64,000 bases of DNA from Nemania diffusa (Eukaryota > Ascomycota > Sordariomycetes > Xylariales > Xylariaceae): assembly GCA_038501195.1 (NCBI GenBank), contig JBBPUQ010000008.1, positions 1,994,501-2,058,500 on the forward strand, in the 5' to 3' direction. This document shows, in pieces, positions 35,001 to 46,700 of this stretch; position 1 is the first letter of the stretch, and every line of letters begins with the position of its first letter. A program made the translations under genes and the position numbers. The notes beneath the pieces are model-generated. The model was given only the letters and a program-made list of their open reading frames with translations, was not told the DNA's origin and did not search any database.

Positions 35001-35169
35001 CACAAACACTCGAAAACTGGTACACAAACAAACAACGGACAACTTGCAAGACGGCCGACACGAGCAAGGGAATCCCAGAATCGTGGAAGCTAACATTTTC
35101 CCCATGCATGGCTGTACTGGCTCTTCGTGAGGTTTCTCGCTAGGAGCCACCAAGACCTCGCCTGCGAAC
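32056..35169. other. Gene-poor 3.1-kb region
   Basis: Moderately AT-rich, with only chance-length ORFs in all frames. It contains TAGGTA/TACCTA motifs (32,240; 32,300; 33,640-33,790; 34,410-34,510; 34,854), a short G-rich tandem repeat and a 9-bp inverted pair TACCGAGG/CCTCGGTA around 34,535-34,592. No gene or RNA is supported. Confidence 0.45.
33851..33899. repeat. AGATGGGGC tandem repeat
   Basis: Five imperfect copies of a 9-10-bp unit (agatggggc, agatgggggc, agatggggc, agatgaagc, agatggggc). Confidence 0.75.
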
Positions 35170-37174
35170 ATGTCTGTCGCTACGCAACCACTCCAATGCC
35201 ACCACATTCTTCGTGTCGTCGCGGTTGGGACTAGCATCGTAACGGCTCGGCACCTCTTCGCGGATGGCTTCCACTACCCATTGCTCCTGTTGCTGGCCCA
35301 TGTCTCTATTGCACTCGTATTAGAGGTTATTAGCGCTCGGAGTGATGATGCATCTGCCGTTCAGAAACGACCGCATAGCTGGACTTCGTGGTTATGGCAG
35401 GCCTTGTTCGCGGTTGCAATTGGAATTGGTCTCATCTTCACCTACCACAGCTTTCTCCATAATAGGAACACCACGCTATGTGTCATGTTCTTGGGGTTCG
35501 ATTGGGCAGCAGTCTTGAATCGAACTGGGAAATGGTCGCGCCAGGACAAACTACGCTCTCTCGACATTCCATTGTCTATCGCCACCTTTTTTCTATGTGT
35601 TATACTCTTGTTATGGAAAGAGAACTGGCTGGTTGGGAAAGGCATCGAGGTTCGATCTATCACTCCTCATCCGACAGCGGAGATGTGTCACTAACCGAAC
35701 TGTCTAGTTCCTTATCGTGGTAGCTGTCTGTACGACGGTTGCGAGGCACCTTTGGCTCAGTGGTTTGGTGGAGAACCCTGTCAGTTTTGGTACTATCAAT
35801 ATAGACGCATACGGTGCTGGACTTGCTGCCTGCCTGCCACTGGCGCTGTTCTCACTCGCCGTCACGGGTTGGTACAACCGGCGAGACTTCCACATGAACG
35901 GCCGAGTAATATGGACACTTGTTAGTGTGACATCTGGTGCGCTGTCACTATTGAGCGAGACGACGATGAAGAGATTCACTTTTTTGCTGCAAGAAAAAGT
36001 GCCATTCAACGCCAAGATAAACTTCAATTTCGGTAGCCCGATATTCCCGTTGCTAATCTTAGCAATTGTCGAGATCGATAATTGGTTGATGGAACACCGA
36101 CCGTCGACGACATCTGGTGTGCAGTGGGGGAGCTTCGCAACTGCGTATCTTACCACGATCGACATCACACGGATAACCCCACTTGCAGCGTGGACGAGAG
36201 AGGAAACATCGTATATACCTATACCTGGTTTCAAGACGCAGGATGAGACGGCGGACGGGATAAAGAGCCCTAGCCTCGAAGACATGGAAGCCATGTACCC
36301 ACCTGAATTCACTTGCGCCAGTGAATCCTCATTGCTTCGCCATATATCTCTCGCATGGCAAGCTATTCTGGGAAGTCTGGCAGTGTTGCTAGTATTTTAC
36401 TGCGCCATCGTTGCGCCGCAGACAGAACCTGGCAGGAAATCTTGGGATCTGGATATCGTTATTGCCTGGTACGACGAGCCGATTGAACAAGTAGTCAGCA
36501 CTGCACAACTGGCCCTAGAACTCCCCAATATTACCGGACGCAAAGTCAGGACCATTGTGTACAACAAGGGCAATCTAAACGAGACGGAACTCGCACTCAA
36601 TTTTCCGATCCAGAGCAGCCTCGTTATCCGACAACTCGAGAACGTTGGCCGGGAAGGAGATACATATCTATCGCACGTTCTAGATAGCGACAAGATTTGG
36701 GCGAGCCACACGCTGTTCATACAAGCCGAACCACACGAGCCAGGCTACCTCCAAGCCCGACTGGAGGATTACTTCGTCCAGGACACGGGTTTCCTGTCCC
36801 TATCGCACGTGCGAAACTTCTGTCCCAGCTGCGATGCATGTAACGATCATTCTGGCTGGACCGAGGACGGCACAGTGCTGCGAGACATTTTTGAGCGGGC
36901 GAACCCACACAAGACCTGCCAGGATATCAGCTTGACGTACAGAGGCCAGTTCGTGGTCTCGTCTCGCAGGATGAAGCAAGCCAATCAGGAGCTGCTCCAG
37001 GATTTACGGAGCCGAGTAATAGATGATGACCACTTTGGGTACACCCTGGAGCGATCCTGGGGAACCGTATTCCAGTGTCCGACGATATCTGAGCGGTGCC
37101 CAACACTATTGTCGGGGTGGATCGGTAACCGCGTGGCGGTAGAAGACTGCCAGTGTCTTGATAGAGAATTATAG
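35170..37174 (+). CDS. Multi-pass membrane protein with C-terminal DUF3431 domain
   Basis: Two exons, 35170-35649 and 35708-37174, giving 648 residues. The N-terminal ~300 residues hold several hydrophobic helices (PLLLLLAHVSIALVLEV; LFAVAIGIGLIF; LSIATFFLCVILLL; FLIVVAVCTTVA), followed by a loop with many charged residues and another helix (AILGSLAVLLVFYCAIV). After that, DLDIVIAWYDEP to the end (about residues 395-648) has the DUF3431 pattern: IAWYDEP, LENVGREGDTYLSH, LFIQAEPHE, and YRGQFVVS. DUF3431 has no proven activity; a glycosyltransferase-like role is sometimes suspected. The 58-bp intron has a good branch site (CACTAAC) and acceptor (CTAG), but its donor GTTCGA is weak; without it the frame stops at 35694. 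The junction restores a continuous hydrophobic helix, which supports it. Confidence 0.65.
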
Positions 37175-37744
37175 ATTATAATAGCAATATACCCACAACT
37201 TTGTTTCTTTTTTCAAGCCTCTAGGACTAATGGCTCGTCACCCAAACAGTAGATTAGAGGCTGAGTTTCGCATGGTATGTTAGTAAGGTGGGCTTGTTGG
37301 AGGATGAGTTTGTTGGTAAGCTTGCGGCGGGGGTCTCAGCAATGTCGGAAATACCTAACTCGGAGATACGACCTTCCTGCACTGGTCTTTTGGCCGGATT
37401 GGGCAAGCCGTTTTTATACGGCAGCCTAATTCCATGCTGGTGGCGCATCCTGCAATGTCGGATCTGAGAAACTCGTCTTTGTAAAGCCGTTGCACTGTAA
37501 GATATACCCCATGGTACTCATTTCAAGCCAATCGTCTATTCTCACTGCTTTGTAACGAAGTGCAATTCAGTAAGTCAGCCAGCTCCTTGGCGGATTTTAG
37601 AGGGATTAATAGGAAGGTCGTGGAGCTTGTTAAGATTCGGAATAAATATACTATCTTCGACTATCTAGATACATAATAGTACTAATACAGAAACCTGCAG
37701 ATTTGCTTTCGCTTCCTAAATTGTAACATCATCTCTAGGACTAC
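37175..37744. other. Intergenic, no gene seen
   Basis: Sequence between the DUF3431 gene and a foldback element. No coding signal on either strand. Confidence 0.5.
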
Positions 37745-37918
37745 CTCACTATCCCTTTGGGTGCCGACTCGGTTAAAAGTGGAATAACGGGGCCGATCTC
37801 AAGGATGCATATACCCAATAAGAGAATAAATAACGCTCGGATAAGAGTTTTATTGGGTGTAAACTCATCTAGATCGGCCCCATTATTCCATGAGTCGGCA
37901 CCCAAAGGGATACGTGAG
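37745..37918. repeat. Foldback (MITE-like) inverted repeat
   Basis: Long imperfect palindrome. The left arm starts CTCAC-TATCCCTTTGGGTG and includes GGGGCCGATCT; the right arm is its reverse complement, ending GGGATACGTGAG. An inner pair CCCAATAA / TTATTGGG extends the stem towards an AT-rich loop. The arms match with only a few mismatches. No ORF. No clear target-site duplication is seen just outside the arms. Confidence 0.75.
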
Positions 37919-37963
37919 ACCACCTGGCTCTCCTGACTGCCGTTCGTGAGGTGTGTAAATAGC

Positions 37964-40057
37964 TTAGTCGAACCACGACTCCTCGAATTTGTACCAGAGG
38001 ATGGCCTTCTCTAGCGGCTCTCTCTGCTTTTTCCAATCATAAGAAAGCAGTTGTTTCAACATAGCCTCCCGTGCCCCTTCCCCAAACGCCTTGGACACCT
38101 TCTGAAAGAGCGATGCCACCGACGGCGCCTGCAGCTCGAATCGGGTGGTATCCTGTATCGCCTGCCACCACTGCTCGGTGCCTGCGGTCACTGTACAAAG
38201 CAAGGGGTTAGAAGCTTTCGCTGATGCCTAGTCAGGATGTGACCCATTGTTGGGCAGTTTTTGGGACACATGAGAGAGACATTTACTAAAACATGGTATA
38301 GAAGATTCAAGTAAAGATGCATACTATTGAAGCCAAACTCCCTCGGCGTCTGAAAATTATGGTCAAACGCATACCGCACCCAGACCTCGTCGCGCTGTAT
38401 TTCTAGTTGCCTCTGAGTCTGTTTCATGCCCGGTTTGACTAACACCCAGTCGCGGACGGCGCGTTTCCATGAGGCCTCGTCTCGTGGGCGGCCGCTGAAA
38501 TATATGGCTTTCCCGTACCTATTGCAAAATGCCTCAACCGAGGGAGACGCGGCGACCACTTCTTGCCTCCGTATTATTATATTGCAGTCATAAATATATG
38601 CCATAGTCTGTAGCGTTGGGATCGAACACAGAAAAGAATTGATCTGAGTTTGTATATAATCCACCCATGTGTAGATAACGCCAAACGACGGCAACGATTT
38701 TTGCTCTAGCGCATAGGTATTCATGGCCCTTATTCTCTCAACGAGCGAATTAAAAATTGGTTCGTAGAAAAGATTCGGTAGAAATTCTGACGTTTTCCTC
38801 GCCATAATCTGCAGTTCTAAGAGACGCCGGACCGCGGCGCTTCGTAGCCTAGCCACGTCCCCATCGTTGAATTTTTCTGTCGTATCCAGCACAAACCTCC
38901 AAGCAATAAGCATTTCGGGGCGGAATAGATGGTTTTCTTTGTAAGATTTTGCGATTTCAATCATCCACTCGATAAGCGGGTTTCTATGTCGCACGGCATC
39001 ACCCGTGAATACACTGATATTTGACTTTGGCGGACCGCCCATCTTTGCACTATTAAGGGCACTATACCATCGAATGTTAGTAAGAAGTGCCGTCGACTCT
39101 CATCTGGCGCTCCTGTTTTCTTGTTTACGCAACATACCTTTGCATTTTCTCTAGGCCCTCTCTTTGATGTAAGGAATCGACTATCGCTTTTAGCTCACCT
39201 GCAAGTCCGGTCTCGTCATTTTCGGCTGCCTGTTCAAGTATTTCAAGCCTGAATGACCCTTTCTCGTCATACCACTCTGGAAAGCTCAGCTCTAGAGCAG
39301 CCATCTCGCTCTTCATGTACCGGACTAAGCAGCACGTCGCTAACGGACCCCCATCAGCGTCATCTTTATATATGATGCGGAGTTATTCGGTTTCCAGTTA
39401 GCGATAACATACCTACGTCTGCTATACTCATCTCTTTTGGATTATCGAAAGCTACGTTCCAGACTCCCACCAGCAACCTCCTCCACTGGGCCATCTGCTC
39501 AAGAGCAATTTCGAAGTCCATAGCCACCCACAACTCGTTGTCGTCGGCCAGCGAAGTACTCGCAATCTCCTCGACCGTCTGTATACTATTGATGCTGTGA
39601 GGTGTGTTTAATATAACAATCATACGGTCGAGGACATCGATCCAGTCCCAATGTCTCTTGGCCGAGGCCGTGCCAGCCGGCCAGAGCGTCACTACCAGAA
39701 GCTAGTCGTTAGAAATCACCGCTCATGGTAATGGTTCCATTTCGTAGAGGTTGGAGCATGCAGGAGCATATGAGAACAGAAAATTTTCTAAACCGATCGA
39801 GATATGACTTAAGAATGCGTACTGGCCTCTCTCCGCAGCTTGACTGCCTTAGATAAGTCATCAGCCGCCTCAGCCATAACCTCGCCGTCTAGTTCATCAT
39901 GTTGGGTCGATAACCGGAACAACAGGCGCCTCTTGCTCCACGTCTGAGTCTCATCATCATGGTCGAATAAAGACGGTATTGCCTGGAGCTCGAGTGCCTT
40001 GTACTGACTGGCTAGATTTGCCCGACGCGCGACTGGGCCCGTATTTGCGTTTGACAT
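37964..40057 (-). CDS. Hypothetical protein, five exons, no recognised domain
   Basis: Exons 40057-39823, 39691-39413, 39324-39138, 39061-38325 and 38190-37964 join into 554 residues. Introns are 131, 88, 76 and 134 bp, with donors GTACGC, GTATGT, GTATGT and GTATGC and CTAAC branch sites, and all phases agree. The product is mostly helical-looking and rich in Trp, Arg and Glu, with no signal peptide, membrane span, coiled-coil register or catalytic motif that I can name. It begins MSNANTGPVARRANLASQ and ends EKAILWYKFEESWFD. The good splice signals and the uninterrupted joined frame make it a real gene rather than noise. It is divergent from another unrecognised gene at 40758, in the accessory stretch near the transposon. 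Confidence 0.65.
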
Positions 40058-40757
40058 TCTGGCCCCTTCTTGTCTTGTCGTGTGTCCACTGAAAATATGA
40101 AAGTGTCCGGGCTGAGCCTAGGGATTGCTTCAATATCCATCATCCCGCCCTGCAGCCCGCCCGACCTATTTCTCCATCTCAGCTGCCCCTTAGGCGATTG
40201 GGTAGAGGCCCCCATGTCTTCTTTCAGACCTCATAGTTCTTTATTCTGTGGTACCTGTTTTCGGCGATGGTTATAGCCGCTGCGAGGCTATCCTTTTGAT
40301 AACTGCTGCTGATGTTCGCCATTTCGAGGCTCTAATGGCTGTTCGTCCTGTTCTGTTTCATTCCTTATTTAATTACCACACTCTCGTCTCTGCACCGGGT
40401 GCGGAGCTCGCTTTGTCTTTTGCAGGTTTTCCTATTAGCAAAATTGCCCTATCCCGTGTGTGGTTAAGTTCTATCGGCCGCTTTGTACTTTAAAATCGTC
40501 GTATAGGGAGGCTTTGTGCTCTGTACACCCGAAATTTGATCCAGCCTCCCTGACAATCAGTTGTTATCGCCCCAGTGGTGAGGTAGCAAGAGACAAAAGA
40601 TCATCCCGTGATTCACCTTGAATGTCCATATCACTCTCTTACTACTATTACTCACGAACTTCTTATCACGTAGCTGCATACGGTCAGTTTATTTTCTTCT
40701 CGATAGCCAAACTGCTCGCATTACTCGCCTGTTCGCTTGTTTCTATTAGCCTCGGAC
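40058..40757. other. Shared upstream region of two divergent unrecognised genes
   Basis: 700 bp between the ATGs of the five-exon gene (-) and the single-exon gene (+). Pyrimidine-rich near the right end, as is usual before fungal start sites. No TATA box or gene seen. Confidence 0.45.
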
Positions 40758-41552
40758 ATGGGTGTGACTGATTCCCCGTCGCCCGAAAGCTTATGGCCTG
40801 GGAAATGCACCTACATGACCCCGTCATATCTGGCCAGCCTTCGCCGGGGCCTCTCTCGCCTCGAGCGTCGTTACGACAGCTTCCAAGACCCTTCGGATCC
40901 GTCGGTCGAGCATGATCTTGAATACTTAATCGTCTGGATCTGCGCGCCAGCCTATAGCGCGCTGCGAGTCATCGCATCAGAGGCACCGCCCATCGTCCCG
41001 GTAGATCCAATCCTCGCTGATCTCACGGCGACCATAGCCACCGAAGGCGAAGCCACAACTGGAAATCAGAACTCACGCAAGGCTGTGTCCCAGATCTACG
41101 CCTTGCCTAACCCTAGCTGGGATGCCGTATTCCAGGAATACGGTCGGTGGCTGGAGCTTGGCGTGGACACCTTCATCGTGGGGGACAGTCCCAGCTTCCA
41201 GGTAGACCTAGCCAAAGCAGACGCGCCCTACCCAGCCTTTTCGTTCCTGCGCCAGATTCCTATCTGGCTTAGCGTCTATCCGCACCTCCGGTCTTTTGCA
41301 GCTAGGCTCAAGGACAGGTTAGACGGTTCCCGGTCGGGGGCCTGTTACACGCAGCACTGGATGAGGCAGACCTCGGAGTTATCTGCCCCAGAAGAGCTAA
41401 CCACGGAGATGGCTTCCCCGGAGATATCCCCCAATCCCGCAGTGAAGCGAAAGACAGATACCCCAGATTTAGGCCTTCCTACCAAGAGACGCTTGTTGGA
41501 TGCGATAAAGGAGGAGGGGTGGTCTACATCGGGCAACCCGCTGTCTGCCTAG
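40758..41552 (+). CDS. Hypothetical protein with C-terminal basic patch
   Basis: Single exon, 264 residues, ATG in fair context (ggacATGg). Residues 1-210 are a mixed alpha/beta-looking region with hydrophobic patches (LEYLIVWICAPAYSALRVI; AFSFLRQIPIWLSVYPHL). The end is polar, with PAVKRKTDTP and PTKRRLLD, which could be a nuclear localisation signal. No known domain recognised. The high GC at third codon positions, unlike the flanks, argues that it is coding. Confidence 0.6.
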   Translation: MGVTDSPSPESLWPGKCTYMTPSYLASLRRGLSRLERRYDSFQDPSDPSVEHDLEYLIVWICAPAYSALRVIASEAPPIVPVDPILADLTATIATEGEATTGNQNSRKAVSQIYALPNPSWDAVFQEYGRWLELGVDTFIVGDSPSFQVDLAKADAPYPAFSFLRQIPIWLSVYPHLRSFAARLKDRLDGSRSGACYTQHWMRQTSELSAPEELTTEMASPEISPNPAVKRKTDTPDLGLPTKRRLLDAIKEEGWSTSGNPLSA

Positions 41553-43709
41553 TGAGCAGAAATGCTTCGAGGGCGCAAGGGTGTATCATGTGTTGGAAGG
41601 GTACCGGGACTCTCTGCGAGTCTGTGTAGCTATTGTCTTGGTCTTGAGATGCGGTCGATCTTTCATAGTAGGCATAACGAAAATTCACAACCGGTGACCT
41701 GCGTGTCGATGGTGGTGTTGCTTCTGTTTAACATTACCTTATGCATGTTCGCACACCCTCGTTCTATGGCTTCTCCAGATACCTACCCAGGTATCCATCC
41801 TAAATGCCGATGCAGCTACAGAAATCTTCATGGTCCGTGCCCAAAACCGTCACTTCCGTGTCTTAGCGTTAACGTCAGCTCGCTAATAGATACCGCGAAG
41901 GCTGGGGGTTTCTTGGTAGGGTCAGGTACAAACGACGTACTTTAAGCTCTTCATTAGTAGTACCTAGTAGTTAAAAATTGGGCTATCATACTTACCTAGT
42001 ACCTCTTAATGATGAAGGGTTGTTGCATTAGGTACCTAAAGCTAAAAAAGCAACTGCAGGCAGAACATATGCAGAATAGTGAGCTCTATAAAGTGCTATG
42101 TAGCGATGTCTCTCCCTATAGCCAAAGCAAATAGGTGCACCTATACGTAAATAGGCGACTTAAAGGGGCCCTACGCAGTACCTAAGGCATCCCCAGCGCA
42201 GTTGCCCTCTACCTTCTAGCGGCACATCAGAAACCCTAACCAAATCCTAAATATTCCTCATCGATGTCTAGAGACTCTAGACACGTATTTCCTGACTTTT
42301 GACAGCATCACTACCTCGCATTAGGTACCTGTACGGCGCTCTGTTCGCTCTACGTAGATACTTATCTACATATGGTAGGTAAGTAGACTAGTACGCATAA
42401 AGCCTTTCAGCAGAGATGCATCAAATCAAGACCGGAGACCGGGACCTCTCCTGTGTGGGCTTTTTATTCGCCCCATAACCAGGACCTGGACCGGGTGGCG
42501 GACCGGATCAGCTTCCATCTATCTATCCCTGGCTGGCGCTGTCAGATTCATCCGGATTGGTTCTGAATCTACACCGCTTTCAACCTCACACCTCCGTCTT
42601 AAACAACAGGTTTAATTTCTATCCAGTGGCTACATGAGTGGCTTGAAAAGCCTTGACGACTTGCTCCGACGATTGGTTCTTCTGACCGGTGGTAGTGCAT
42701 GTTCTATGGATGCGTGACCTGCTCCAATATGCTGTGCGGTGCTTGGACCGTTCCAACTCTGCCGACGCCAGCATTGACTTGAAAGCTCAAAGCAAGCGGA
42801 ATGGGTCGTCGAGATGGAGCATAGAGGATGCCGGGCCTGCGAGAGCGGAGGGTGAGGGTGTCACCGATGCGGATCGCCGGCCGCTTCGTGCATCACGTTT
42901 GGGTGGTTGGCCGAGCTTTACTATGGCCTTCGGTGAACCTCTGCCGCAAATCTCTATCGCGACGCCCATTTCTCAATGCTAGGTGATGCAATGCAGTGTA
43001 TGTAGGTATTTGACAATGATAGTGGCGTTGACAGGCCAGGAAACTCATTCTACCTACTCAATCGCATTACGTCCCTAGCTAGATGCTCCGTGCCATAAGG
43101 TAGGTGATAGTGGGGTGTGGAGTTGCGGCGTTTGTGCGTCCAGGAGAGTTGAGTTGCGCGTTTTGTGCGTGATGGAGAATGGTGAATGACGAATTGGTAG
43201 AGGTATTGAAAACTGTTACCTACTTATTATTCAGGTGAGCCACGCAACTTCTTTCCCGTCGGCTTTTCTTCTGTCTCTTTCCATATCTCTGAGTCATCCG
43301 CATCACTACCGCACCCATCATTCAGGTTGTTTCTAATCTTTTTAACTGCCTATAAACGCTATAAATTTCAACAATAAGGGGCGCCTCAACAACACACGCC
43401 ATACCAAAAGCTGCTTTGCCTCGTCCCGAGTTTTACGTCACTGGCGGTCCAAGTCTGCTATTCCTTCCTTCAGCCTATATAGTTCATCTCGTCTCCTTCT
43501 GCAACGTGACCCTGTTTTTAATATACACACGTGCGCGGTTGAATATACTTTGCTACAGTGGACGCCACCCGCCCTTTCCGTGCCCTTGGTACTCCGCGAC
43601 TCGTCGGACTTGAAGTCGTCGCAGCGCTCTTCCATTCGGTCAATACAGCTCCACGACCCACTGCTCAATCTATATCTCTTCCCTCGGGTGACAACACCGC
43701 CGGTCCACA
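41553..43709. other. Intergenic upstream of the copper ATPase
   Basis: 2.2 kb. The left half is dense in TAGGTA/TACCTA motifs (41,785; 41,958-42,040; 42,180; 42,325; 42,380). At 43,120-43,175 the string GTTGCG...GTTTGTGCGT recurs as a 31-bp-spaced direct repeat. Tandem TATAAA motifs lie at 43,351-43,365. ORFs here are short and lack supporting context. Confidence 0.45.
43351..43365 (+). promoter_or_regulatory. Possible double TATA box of the copper ATPase gene
   Basis: TATAAACGCTATAAA lies about 350 bp before the ATG; this implies a leader of roughly 320 bp if used. Pyrimidine-rich sequence follows. Confidence 0.3.
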
Positions 43710-46700
43710 ATGCCTTCAGTACTGCCGTCACATCCGTTTGTCACCACCTTTCTCGTGGCCAACCTACATTGTCCCACCTGCGTGTCTAGTATTAAAGATG
43801 CCTTGCAAGGCCTAGACGGCGTCAGGTGGGTGTCGCCCAACATCATCACCTCCTGCGTCGCCGTCGACCACGATCCGGCCGTCCCTATTGACCAGATGGT
43901 CTTTAAATTGGAAATCGCCGGCTTCGAAGTCTCCAGCGTGTCTTCTGAGAATGGCGTCGACCCTATGGACAACAGCTCTGGTGGCTCTGAAGAGCACTTG
44001 TCGAGGTTGAGGAAGCTCACGCGTCCACAAGGAGCCGTGGCAGAGGGGGATAGAGCTAGGGCGCACCTCAGCAACTGCAAGCAGTGCCAAGCAGATGTAG
44101 CGAATGGGAAACCTGTCACATCAGATGCGACGTTGGACACAGCTCGTAAAACCTTAGGCCCTGGCACAAGTGAGAGGAACTTGGCGCGTCTTGCCACTTC
44201 GTCTACCCATTCATCTTCTATCGTGAACGATGGTATCGGCACCTCTAGATCTTGGAGGGCCTCGTTGGCTATCGGCGGCATGACATGTGCTGCCTGCACC
44301 AACACAATCACAAAGGAGCTAGAAAAAAAGGACTATATCACGAAAGTTATGGTCAATCTGGTATCTAATAGCGCTGTTGTGGAATATCTTGGCAATAAAG
44401 AAGACATTAGTCGAGTAGTCGAAAGCGTTGAGGATCTTGGATACGAAGTCCACCTTGACCAGGTCAATCCCATCGGCGACGAGAGGGAAAATGAGACCAC
44501 GCACCAGCGCACGGTACAAATACGTATCGATGGTTTCTATTGCTCGCATTGTCACGACCGTGCAGCATCCAGTGTCGCCGCCTTCCAGCATGTCCTACGG
44601 GTCAACCGCCGTCCTACGTCGCTTGATCCGCTCGATTCTATCCTAGAAATCACTTATATTCCTCATGCGCCCCGATTCACAATTCGCCATATCCTAGCAG
44701 CCATAGAGGCAAGTGACCCTGCTTTCACTGCATCTATCCACCACCCGCCCACCCTCGAAGAAAGGGCGAAAACGATACAGGCCCGGCACCAGAAGCAAAT
44801 CCTCCTTCGAGCACTCTTCACATTCATCATCGCAATACCTACCTTCATCATTGGCATTGTCTACATGAGTCTACTTCCAGGCGGTAACTCAGGAAAGGAA
44901 TTTTTGATGAAGCCTCTAGTATCAGGAATCAATCGTGCTCAGATCGCGCTCTTTGTCCTGGCGACGCTTGTATACTTCTTAGCTGCCGACGTTTTTCATC
45001 GGCGGACTATCAAAGAAATATGGACCTTATGGCGACGGAAAAGTCAGACCCCCGTTTTGCGACGATTATATCGGTTTGGAAGCATGAATATGTTGATATC
45101 TCTCGGCACCACTATTGCATACGTCTCATCCGTCGCTCAGATGATAGCTGCGGCTACGAAACACCTCCACATGATTGACAATAGTAATTTTTATTTTGAT
45201 TCCGTTGTTTTCCTTACCCTATTCCTTCTTGTAGGTCGATTTCTTGAGGCCTACAGCAAGTCAAAGACTGGGAATGCCGTCGAAGCGCTCGGCAAACTCC
45301 GTCCTACTACTGCTATCCTGGTAGAAGAAGGGATGCCTGAGAAACCAAGCAATAGCGTTGTCAGCACTGATATGTTGGAGTTCGGCGATACTGTCCGTGT
45401 CCCTCGCGGAGCCTCTCCCCCATGTGACGGGGAGGTCATTCAAGGCAGCACTGAATTCGACGAGGCGAGCTTAACTGGCGAATCTCGGCCTATTAAAAAA
45501 ACCGTGGGTGATCAGGTCTATTCGGGTACGGTCAACCAAGGTACGCCAATAGTCATGCGTATAACCGGCACGGCGGGAGAATCGATGCTAGATCAAATCG
45601 TCAAAATTGTTCGCGAAGGACAGACCAAACGAGCCCCGATGGAAAAGGTAGCCGACACTCTCGTCGCGTACTTCGTACCCGTCATCACGTTAGTCGCAGT
45701 CATCACGTGGATTATCTGGCTAGTCGTTGGACATACCGATCATAGGCTAGGGATAGACGACCCAATCCCCTTCTCCTTACAGTTTGCTATTGCCGTATTT
45801 GTTGTTGCATGCCCCTGTGGCCTAGCTCTTGCTGCACCGACTGCCATTTTTGTGGGTGGTGGTCTAGCCGCAAAGCATGGTATACTTGTCAAAGGTGGTG
45901 GCGAAGCCTTCGAAACAGCAAGTCGTATCGACTGTATGGTTTTCGATAAAACAGGCACATTAACGGTTGGGGGCGAACCAAGCGTCACGGACTGCGAGAC
46001 ATACATTAATGAGAGTGTTGAGGGAGAGGGGCGTGCTCGCCTATTCGCTGCACTTCGAGCTGTCGAAGAAAATAGCAGTCACCCAATCGCGAGGGCCATT
46101 GTGACCTATTGCAAGACGGCGACATCTGAAAACGCTGCTGTCGACAATGTCGAAGAGATTCCCGGAAGGGGTCTTAAAGCGTTGTGCAGTAGCAATACCC
46201 AGGAAGAAAGCTTTGAGATCCTAGTTGGAAATGAAGCACTGATGCGGGACTACTCTGTCCAAATATCACCAGCTGCTGCTGCATCCCTTCAACGATGGAA
46301 GACAGAAGCGAAATCCGTTGCACTTGTCGCCACCAAGCCAAGCTCACCAACTGCTACCGACGGCGCGTACGTACTCTCAGCAGCCCTCTCGATATCAGAT
46401 CCCATCCGTCCCGAAACCCCCACAGTCATAAGGTCCCTCCGGTCCAGCGGATGCGACGTGTGGATGCTGTCAGGAGATAATGTCACAACAGCGAAGGCCG
46501 TCGCCCTGCGTATCGGGATCCCCGAAGATAACGTGATCGCCGAGGTCCTCCCCACGCAAAAGGCCGAGAAGATCAAATACCTGCAGTCCATCCTGAAGGC
46601 CCGTAAGGGCAAGGGCAAGGGCGAGGAGGAAGACATGAGCCGCCGCGCGACGGTAGCCATGGTGGGCGACGGCATCAACGACGCGCCGGCGCTGAGCACG

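Noticed and set aside
43670..44311. 213-residue ORF antisense to the copper ATPase start
   Set aside because: Lies opposite the conserved metal-binding region of a clear gene.
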